Source of the DNA: Aspidiotus rigidus
Taxonomy: Eukaryota > Arthropoda > Insecta > Hemiptera > Diaspididae
Length of the DNA: 64,000 bases
Reading direction: 5' to 3'
NCBI GenBank assembly: GCA_035079385.1
Contig: JAVHKY010000046.1
Location: 310,001 to 374,000 of the forward strand
Part shown: positions 50,119 to 64,000 of the stretch, piece by piece
Position numbering within the stretch: position 1 is the stretch's first letter
Layout: every line of letters begins with the position of its first letter
The notes under the pieces: generated by a model
What the model was told of the DNA's origin: nothing
Database searches by the model: none
The model's input: the letters and a program-made list of their open reading frames with translations, nothing else
Made by a program: the position numbers and the translations under genes

Positions 50119-50796
50119 TTAGAGTTTTTGTTTTTTAGCGTAGGTAATGAGGACTTCTGACGAAGTATTTGAGAAAATATCTTCCATGCTAAAACAACAA
50201 GTAGTATTCATAAATTTTTTGCCTTTCTTGACTTTCAATTTTTTAGCTAATGCTTCAGATATATACAATTGTAAGCTACCTCCATCTAAGATACCTCTGA
50301 GTGTTATAAAACCATAGTTACCTTGCACTTCGCAAATAAAAGTTTCTAGAAATGTGCCCTTACCTTGTTTATCTTCTTTTTGCTTGATCATGTGCGTAAC
50401 ACGTAAGATGATCGAGTGACCCATTTTATTACATTCTGGGCAAGGTCCTTTTACAACGCATTTTGCCGTTCGGTGTCCCGGCATAGCACATACCAAATAT
50501 CTTTTCAAGGTTATAAGTTGTGCTTTCTGCTTTTGTAGAGTCCCAAATTTTCTGCAGTCCTCACTTTTATGTCTACCAGTACAGAATATGCACGAAAAAT
50601 TTGTTGATTGCGGTGGCGTGCTAGATGATATTGGGTTGGATCCTATCAAAACTGATACTGCCGCTCTTTCTCTATTCCCCTTGCTTCCTAATGATTCATC
50701 CCAAATAAAGTGCGCTATGTCTTCATCTCGACTGACGACCTTATTTAACGCGGACATAAGCTGCCCAACTGATGAGGCTCTTCCATTTTCCCGCAC
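50119..50796 (-). pseudogene. BEL/Pao gag zinc knuckles and aspartic protease
   Basis: 225 codons. Cysteine/histidine motifs CIFCTGRHKSEDC and CVVKGPCPECNKMGH resemble the double knuckles of BEL/Pao gag. An A17-type protease stretch follows (ITLRGILDGGSLQLYIS), with DGGS in place of the usual DSGS, so the catalytic triplet is altered. Upstream gag is mostly deleted. Confidence 0.8.
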
Positions 50797-50802
50797 AAAT
50801 TT

Positions 50803-50958
50803 TTAATATTTAAACAACGTTTCGACCAGACTAGTGGTCTTTTTCAAGTCTTCTTTTATGGACGACAAAGTCCTCTGTATTTTTACTTGCGTGCTATCGA
50901 TTTTTTTGGAAGTACGTTTAGTTTCATTATCAGTTAATAAATTAAAAATATCCGCCAT
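50803..50958 (-). pseudogene. BEL/Pao gag N-terminus
   Basis: 51 codons from an ATG at 50958 (MADIFNLLTDN...) with a short coiled-coil-like charged segment (SSIKEDLKKTTSLVETLF), ending in TAA. Position and character fit the start of gag. The usual several hundred residues before the knuckles are absent. Confidence 0.5.
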
Positions 50959-50964
50959 AATATC

Positions 50965-51065
50965 AAAACTAAAAGGAATTTTTTATACATGCGAGGATGG
51001 AAAAGCCTTCAATTTCTTTGTTTGCATAATTATCCTTGCATATATAAAAAATTCCTTTTAGTTTT
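50965..51065. repeat. Inverted duplication at the junction with element G
   Basis: AAAACTAAAAGGAATTTTTT at 50965 onward is mirrored by AAAAAATTCCTTTTAGTTTT ending at 51065, arms ~34 bp with few mismatches and a ~33-bp spacer. The left arm lies just 5' of the BEL gag start, so the right arm may be an inverted copy of the target flank made when element G inserted. Confidence 0.65.
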
Positions 51066-51069
51066 CATG

Positions 51070-51197
51070 TATGGGGTTACGTACTGTCTGGTGGCCCTCA
51101 CTTCCTGTATGAATGGGGTTACGTACTGCTTTTATAGCCTTCACGTCCTGTTTATATGGGGTTACATATCGCCATCTGGACCTTTACGTCTCAGACC
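51070..51197 (+). repeat. Triple repeat in 5' UTR of element G
   Basis: Same array as in B, C and E, slightly diverged; the element sequence starts just before it. Confidence 0.65.
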
Positions 51198-51406
51198 ACT
51201 CTATTTGCCTGGCCCTGGTGGAGTCTCTTCCAGTGACTAGGTAGGAGATGGAAAACTCTGACAATGAAAACCCAGTCATAGCCGTAAGGTGTGTGCCATT
51301 CCCTGCGAGGACCAAGCAGCTCGCGGGGGAAGTATGGCTCTGCAAGATGATCTGGGAAGGCAGAACAGCTTCCCAGATGACACCTCACACTGCAACATCA
51401 TTTCAG

Positions 51407-53197
51407 ATGACAATGACAAAAGATGATGACTGTGGTGCCGTTTTGGATGCGGCAAACCGGCTCCCCACGCTGATGCGCTCAGGCGGCGGGGGGTCAGGGG
51501 TATCGTCCCCAAAACCTATGATGAGGCGACCAGCATGGCCAATGCGACCAGTCAAGAAGAGAAGCTGGATGAGGTGTTCTCAAAGACGGCGAAGACGCTC
51601 TGTCCCAGTATAGTAGTACAGGTAGGAGAAGATGAACATGGATATCACTTGTCCCCAGAGTTCATCCAAATCCAACAGCGAAAGCGAGCCAATAAAAGGG
51701 TCAGGATAGATGGAGAGTCGTCGCCTGATGACCATGACCGGTTTGGGACCCCTACCGCGCCCACTCCACCCATCCTACCAGCCCCACCCGGCCTACCAGG
51801 AGGTAAATTGAGGAAAGCTAATGCTGAACTCAACAAATCAAATGCTTCACTGAAGGCAGACATCATGAATAAGGATGTCACGATTATGAGGCTGCAAGAA
51901 GAGTATTCTGTGCAGCGGATGCGAGTCAACCAGCAGAAGCTTCAACTGGATAAGCAGCAGGAGGAGATCAAGATGCTGCAACTCCAAGTGTCATCCTGAA
52001 GAAGCCGCATGCCGAGCAACGCCTTCTAAAGCAAGCTGTGGAACAGAAGCGACAGATCAACATGCTCAAGAAGGAAGTTGCTAATCTTCAGCAACGTTTG
52101 AAGTCGCCGCCCACCCAAGCGGCCGGCAAGCTGGTGGAAAACTACAGCCAGCACAACTGGAACTGCAACCGCAGCAGCAGAACTGACAACCGCAACAGCA
52201 ACGGCAGCAACTGCAGCAGTGACCGCAGCAACCACAGCAACTGCAACAACGCCAGCGGCAACTGGAACAACAGCAGCGGCAGCAGCCTGGGCAGGCAGCT
52301 ACACCAGCTGAAGCAAGTGACAAACCCTCCTGGAGCCAGGTGGTTTCCAGGCGCACCCGGAAGAGGAATGCCCAGCCGTCTACAGCAACTGAGAGTAGGC
52401 CCCTTAGAGTACCAAACTCTCAGCAGTGTAGCCTGAAGAAGACTCAACAGCAGCTTCAACTGTTGAAGAGATGGAATCCACAGAGACCTGCCGTGATACT
52501 GACCAGGAAGAGCAAAGAGGAGAGCTCACCATCCTATGCCAGCATTGTGCAGGAGGCACGATCCAAGCTGCCCATCACCACACTTGGCATCAGGGTGGTT
52601 GCCACACGATTCACCAAGGCTGGTGAAATGGTGTTGGAGTACACACACTCCACTGGGGAAGGCGTTGATACCTTCCCTGATCAGCTAAGGGCTGTGATAG
52701 GCGAGAAAGCTCATGTGAGGAAGCCAATGAGGAAGACCACCATCTTCATCCTCAACATTGATGCGTCAGCCACCTTAGAGGAGATAGCAAATGCAGTTGG
52801 AGAAGAGAATGAGGTTAAAGTCCTCAACCTATGGAAAATGGGCCGTGGGTGCCAGATGGCACATGTCACAGTCCCGATCTCAACTGCCCTGAAGTTGGTG
52901 CAAGATGGCAGCATCCAGATTGGATGGAGTGTCTGCAACGTCCGGTCATTGGCAAAGAAGGATGCAGCACCCCCCTGCTGTTTCAAGTGTCTCCGAAGAG
53001 GCCACATTGCCGCAGCTTGCCAAGGGGAAGCTGTTGGTAGTGGCTGCTACAGATGCGGCGGAGAAGGGCATCTGTTACGGGACTGCCATCGGGACCGAAA
53101 GTGCCCACTATGCAGCCGAGAAGAGGGCCGCGATGCGGGGCACCTGGTCGGCAGTAAAAGCTGCATAGGTGCTGCCGAGCCTAGGACCCAAGGGTGA
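51407..53197 (+). pseudogene. Element G ORF1 (gag-like), broken
   Basis: Starts at the conserved ATG after TTTCAG. Pieces in different frames: 51407-51613, 51535-51999 (PGLPGGKLRKANAELN coiled coil), 52038-52436 (Q-rich region shifted into a frame reading N/S-rich) and 52340-53197 with the conserved globular part and zinc knuckles CFKCLRRGHIAAAC and CYRCGGEGHLLRDC. This ORF1 is of the same type as in element B. A premature TGA at 53195-53197 precedes the TAATG junction. Confidence 0.85.
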
Positions 53198-53228
53198 CCA
53201 GGCAGCAGAAGAGAACCACGGCCTCCTA

Positions 53229-60349
<7,121 letters not shown>

Positions 60350-60694
60350 CTAACGTCCAAATCTAACTTTCCATAACAGTATAAAATAACCAGTTACACG
60401 CGCTAATAATAAAGTGACGAGTAACATTTCGATGGCAAAGATGACGTTAATTTTATCCATGGCAACTTCCTGCAGAAATTTACTAGGAAATCGATAGTGA
60501 CAGTAAACCGTGTAACATGTGAATACTCGCCTATTAAGGCCATACACCGCTGCGACATAGCCTTCCAGAGCGTAACGGAAAAAGGAGACGTGCGTACCCC
60601 ATTCTAGATAACTGGGAATATCGCGTAGATTAACACCGAAGCCACTAAACATCATCATTGGGACAAGGAAAATGGGGCCGGCAAAAGTACCATT
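60350..60694 (-). CDS. Last exon of an ABCG-type half transporter (ABCG1/4-like)
   Basis: Minus-strand exon of 114 codons plus stop. It starts after a good acceptor (TTGTGTGTTACAG, complement of 60695 upward) with NGTFAGPIFLVPMMMFSGFGVNLRDIPSYLEW, the loop and last extracellular segment typical of ABCG transporters. It continues with VSFFRYALEGYVAAVYGLNR, a cysteine pair (CYTVYC) and a final hydrophobic helix (VIFAIEMLLVTLLLARVTGYFIL), ending KVRFGR. ABCG half transporters dimerise and export lipids or other hydrophobic compounds. Upstream exons with the ATPase domain should lie at higher coordinates but none was recognised in the remaining 3.3 kb. The exon shows no damage. Confidence 0.85.
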   Translation of the reverse strand, partial: NGTFAGPIFLVPMMMFSGFGVNLRDIPSYLEWGTHVSFFRYALEGYVAAVYGLNRRVFTCYTVYCHYRFPSKFLQEVAMDKINVIFAIEMLLVTLLLARVTGYFILLWKVRFGR

Positions 60695-60862
60695 CTGTAA
60701 CACACAATGATACACATATAAATTAGAATTAAGGTGAGTGACATACCCTAATTTGCTCCAACTCCAAGGTTAATAAAAATAGGTGTGCTCAGATGAATGT
60801 AAACAATGAAAGAGTCTTTGATGCTAATCTCCGTTTACAACCATGTAGACAGTGATCGCGTA

Positions 60863-61093
60863 TAGGGCTTTTCCATGTCGGCGCATTGCATACGTATTCT
60901 CCTACGTGTTATCGAAATGGTAGTATTTCTAACATTGCTCTTATGGGTGTTGCTGGATTGCATACTCATTTTCATTGTGGAGTAATTTGAGTATGCAATC
61001 CAGCAACACCCATAAGAGCAATGTTAGAAATACTACCATTTCGATAACACGTAGGAAAATACGTATGCAATGCGCCGATATGGAAAAGTCCTA
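60863..61093. mobile_element. Near-perfect foldback element
   Basis: Arms of about 106 bp (60863-60968 and 60988-61093) are inverse copies with only a few mismatches; the spacer is about 19 bp. Outer ends read TAGGGCTTTTCCAT and ATGGAAAAGTCCTA. It lies in the intron or upstream region of the ABCG gene, so a transcript would form a long hairpin. Most likely a foldback MITE. Confidence 0.8.
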
Positions 61094-61099
61094 TTCAGT

Positions 61100-61691
61100 A
61101 TTGGGGTTTAAACCTGCACTAGATGGCGCTGCCTGCGCGGGTGAAATTGAGTGAGTGATCATGGACTGTTTCAAACAGAAATACTGTCAACTTCAGGAGG
61201 GCAAAAAATGATGGAAATTAGTTCTGCGTAATTAAATTGATTTTAATTCAATTTTTTAACGAGAGTGTTGGGAACCCTAACGATTATTTGTTAAGGTTCT
61301 TTCTGGTTCCGGATCTTTGAGAAAGAAAGAAGATGCGGTTCTTTTGGGTTCCGGATCTTTGGAAAAAAAAGATGCGGTTCTTTCGGGTTCCGAATCTTTG
61401 AGAAAAAAAGAAGATGAGGTTCTTTCGGGTTCCGGGTCTTGGAGAAGAAAAAAGATGCGGTTCTTCTGGGCTCCGGATCTTTGAGAAAAAAAGAAGATGC
61501 GGTTCTTTCGGGTTCCGGTTCCCAGCCCTGCAAAAAATGAAGGATAAGTTTTCTTTCAAAATGAAGTTCTAGTTGATTAAAAAAGGTTTAAATTTTGCCG
61601 TAGTCTAACGGTGATATCATCATGATCACTCACTCATTAATCAATAACACGCAGGGGGCCAACCTTTGAAACTCTAAGTTTAAATCCCAAT
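61100..61691. mobile_element. MITE-like element, copy 1
   Basis: Left end ATTGGGGTTTAAACCTGCAC and right end ...AAGTTTAAATCCCAAT are inverted repeats; inner GAGTGAGTGATCATG and CATGATCACTCACTC also pair. It contains the minisatellite at 61294-61525. A related sequence lies at 62101-62669. No transposase. Confidence 0.6.
61294..61525. repeat. Minisatellite, unit about 42 bp
   Basis: About 5.5 copies of a unit reading GGTTCTTTCGGGTTCCGGAT followed by CTTTGAGAAAAAAAGAAGATGC. Units are 39-42 bp. On the minus strand it yields a repetitive frame (KEPHLLFFSKIRNP-like), not considered a gene. Confidence 0.8.
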
Positions 61692-62100
61692 TGATTTTAT
61701 ACCTTTGCATTTTGAGTTGCACTTTGCTTACAATCAAGCGGAACACACTATTTTTCATACTCCTTGAACTTGTTCTAGGTAGGGCTATTTTTTAAACCAA
61801 AGTATTCATACAGGTTTGTCCAATCATAAAATTATAACAAATCTCATCACTCAAGTATACACATGAAAGTTCACAACAAAAACATGGCGGCGTGGAATAT
61901 TTAAACTTTATTTGAAAGCGAGAATTCAGCACTGATCGTGAATATGAATTCTTGAGCATTCCTCGGTCTAACGTGGTGATTAATTAAATTTTTTGAATTC
62001 AAATTCTACGAGAACATAAGGGGCACAATATTTTGGTAAAACGAGAGAATATTCGAGCAATTATTTTTTCAAAAAATTTGTTACGGCTTGTATGTAGGCA

Positions 62101-62669
62101 ATTGGAGTTTAAACCTACACTAGAGAGCGCTACTGAAAGGGTGAATCAGAGAATTTATGTAGGTACGTTCATACATTGATTTTCAATCAACTGTTATTTT
62201 TTCAATATATCATTTATTGCTACAATTTTTTTTTGTATTTAACGTTGATGTTACAGACTACAAAATTTATGCTTGCACTTGCTTTAAAAAACGATATCCT
62301 GTTAATTATAGTACCGGTACGCGAAATTTCTTCATTTAAAAAGCATTGAACGAAAGGGTGAATATCGTCAGGGCTACCAACTACCCAACTCCAAGTCTTT
62401 GACCATATACCTCTTATGGACTGAGCTTCGTCCATATACTGCAGTGTTGAACGAGCGTGGAGATATGTATAGCGTGCGGAGAACTCCAACGTAGACAGCC
62501 CGGGTGAGTGCGCGGAAGAGTAACAGCTTCTTCTCCCTCCGCAATCAACCGCTTCGCCTATTTTGAGTCCTCCGCATCTTATTTCTTATCATATCTTTCC
62601 ACTGGTGATTGTCGTCTTACCTCAGTCCATAAGAGGTATACAGTCAAAGCTCTAAGTTTAAATCCCAAT
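62101..62669. mobile_element. MITE-like element, copy 2
   Basis: Left end ATTGGAGTTTAAACCTACAC followed by TAGAGAGCGCT resembles copy 1 (TAGATGGCGCT); right end AAGCTCTAAGTTTAAATCCCAAT matches the copy 1 right end. An internal inverted repeat (CATATACCTCTTATGGACTG near 62402 and its inverse near 62625) adds a second hairpin. The minus-strand frame at 62220-62489 resembles nothing known. Confidence 0.5.
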
Positions 62670-62699
62670 AAGCGGCAAAGCTAAAAATTCGCCCAACGT

Positions 62700-64000
62700 T
62701 CGTATGTAATTAAATCCCAATGGAACATCCCTATAGATACTCTTTTTTCTTAATTTTCCCTCAAGTAAAGTCTCGAAGTCAGTAGAACTTTTTAATATTT
62801 GGGGAAGGAAAGGGCGTTACAGACTCTGCTCGCACTCTATCTCGTGTAGTCACAAATTGTTTTCAAACTCCTAGTTGAACCAATAATGTTTTGTTAAATT
62901 GTTGTAATTAGGTGAGCCTATACATATTGTGATAGACCAGATTTGTACTATCGCTGTACGCACTACTATGGGATTTTCCCATATCTCTCGCCATTATCGT
63001 CGACGGGCCGGGTGGTGGTTGAATGAAGCAGTTCGATTACATAGCTAGCATAGCAGCACGTTTCTTGAATTCGTAAGAAAAATAAATTCTGTGCATGATC
63101 TTATAGTCAGCTTAGACCAGTGAAATTAGCGAAATTTAAAAGAAAGAAATCCGTCTTTGTACGTGAATTTTTTTATTTCATTTCCGAAAATCATAAATTA
63201 CTGTTAAACCCAAAGAGAAGAATTTCTCTTCTCGTTGACTTGTTCCATCTTTCGTTCCGGAGTCTCCACCAATTTATCAGTTGTGCTGTATAAGATAACA
63301 CCTTCAATCGTTCCGGAGTCGTATCACCACGTGCTTCATTCGACCACTGTCCGGCGGTCCACAGTAGCGACGAGAAGATTCCAGAAATTTAATATTTTTC
63401 CAAACGTATTATCAAGAAGTATTAATATTGCGTTAAATATATTTAGCATTCGTATCTACAGGTTAGTGTAATTATTTACAAATTACTCAGTTACACCTAG
63501 TTGGGAGTCGTTATCACTAGCCTTAATTAAGAGCACATCCGGAGCGATATGAAACCGGTTAGAGATTCTGAATGAAATTTTTGTCTTATTGTAATGATGG
63601 TGTAAATTATAAGAGGGAACCGAGAACGAAGATGAATTGTTAGACGGGATGCAGTCTTCGTATTTCGAAGCGTGATGCCTTGACACTCACTCAGATGTAA
63701 GAGAAGGGAGGAGGGGAAAATTTGATAGTTTTTTTTTAGTTTTCTCTTCGTGTTTGGGTCGGGAGTGTGGGGATATTTTTTATCTCCTTTGCCTCTAATT
63801 GATACCTCTCGTCAATGTGTCGGAATTTCATTTGATTATTTGTCCTAAGATTACTGAGAAATCTAACTCTAGCCTAAATTTTTCTGTACACATGTCCATC
63901 CTGGTGATTTCACGTCCCTGAACTGGACATGCTCTACAACCGCGAGCTAGCCGGTCGTGTGAGTTAGTAGCATTAGTGTATTGCGCCTTGCTTGGTGGCA
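62700..64000. other. AT-rich region without recognised gene
   Basis: No convincing exon of the ABCG gene or any other protein. Frames are short and not conserved with known families. Confidence 0.4.

Larger units (their letters stand above)
46380..50958 (-). mobile_element. Decayed BEL/Pao LTR retrotransposon body
   Basis: Minus-strand order: gag start (50803-50958), gag zinc knuckles and protease (50119-50796), Pao-type linker and RT N-part (49221-50110), RT (48586-49191), RNase H (47628-48256), integrase (46833-47366) and integrase C-terminal domain (46380-46817). Frames are broken at least six times and part of gag is missing. The 5' LTR is not seen; a candidate 3' LTR start lies at 9634, separated by the nested LTR element. 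Confidence 0.88.

Noticed and set aside
61284..61559. Repetitive minus-strand protein-like frame (KEPHLLFFSKIRNP units)
   Set aside because: A minisatellite with 42-bp, mostly in-frame units; both overlapping frames are open, and there is no conserved flanking coding sequence.
62220..62489. 89-residue minus-strand frame as a host gene
   Set aside because: Lies inside a MITE-like repeat and resembles no family known to me.

Overview
The window looks like a repeat-dominated stretch of an insect or other arthropod genome. It is AT-rich, eukaryotic and carries an R1-like non-LTR family, a Dong/R4-like element, a BEL/Pao element and Ty3/Gypsy remnants. The only recognisable host gene is the last exon of an ABCG-type transporter (60350-60694, minus). 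The species cannot be named from sequence alone.

Layout. 1-9630: AT-rich DNA with no intact gene, two Ty3/Gypsy relics (integrase tail plus 3' LTR at 2251-3075; RT scrap at 5545-5682), several inverted-repeat elements (3121-3215, 4244-5407, 6359-6444, 7050-7496) and a degenerate tandem repeat (8270-8570). 9632-9646: candidate polypurine tract and 3' LTR start of a decayed BEL/Pao element whose gag-pol lies far away at 46380-50958 (minus). 10052-46101: a nested structure. Two nearly identical ~420 bp LTRs (10052-10472 and 45682-46101), a 5-bp target duplication GTGCG just outside both, and a primer-binding-site-like sequence inside the right one define a single minus-strand LTR element. It carries an (ATT)n microsatellite. 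Inside that microsatellite sit four head-to-tail R1-like elements of one ORF2 lineage (B, C and E full length; D 5'-truncated), one more divergent 5'-truncated relative (A), and one intact Dong/R4-like element on the opposite strand (F). All are separated by perfect (ATT)n blocks. 46107-50958: right flank of that insertion and the BEL/Pao body. 51066-54507: a fifth, decayed member of the R1-like family (G), cut off by a 5.5 kb (GATA)n array (54508-59977). 59978-64000: ABCG last exon, foldback and MITE-like repeats.

How the parts relate. The order of insertion can be read directly: BEL/Pao first, then the LTR element into its 3' part, then the R1-like and Dong-like elements into the LTR element's ATT tract. 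Removing the LTR element plus one target-site copy rejoins a 115-codon plus-strand reading frame (9914-10051 with 46107-46313).

Most notable. (1) An R1-like APE-type family appears phase-specific for (ATT)n, sharing that target with an RLE-type Dong-like element. (2) The R1-like copies have ~98% identical ORF2 and similar 5' UTRs but strongly different ORF1 proteins, so the family is mosaic. (3) ORF1 and ORF2 overlap as UAAUG in two full copies, and this is replaced by a 5-nt gap in the third. (4) The exact 5' end of the full-length copies can be folded as an HDV-like ribozyme candidate. (5) More than 5 kb of (GATA)n is uninterrupted.
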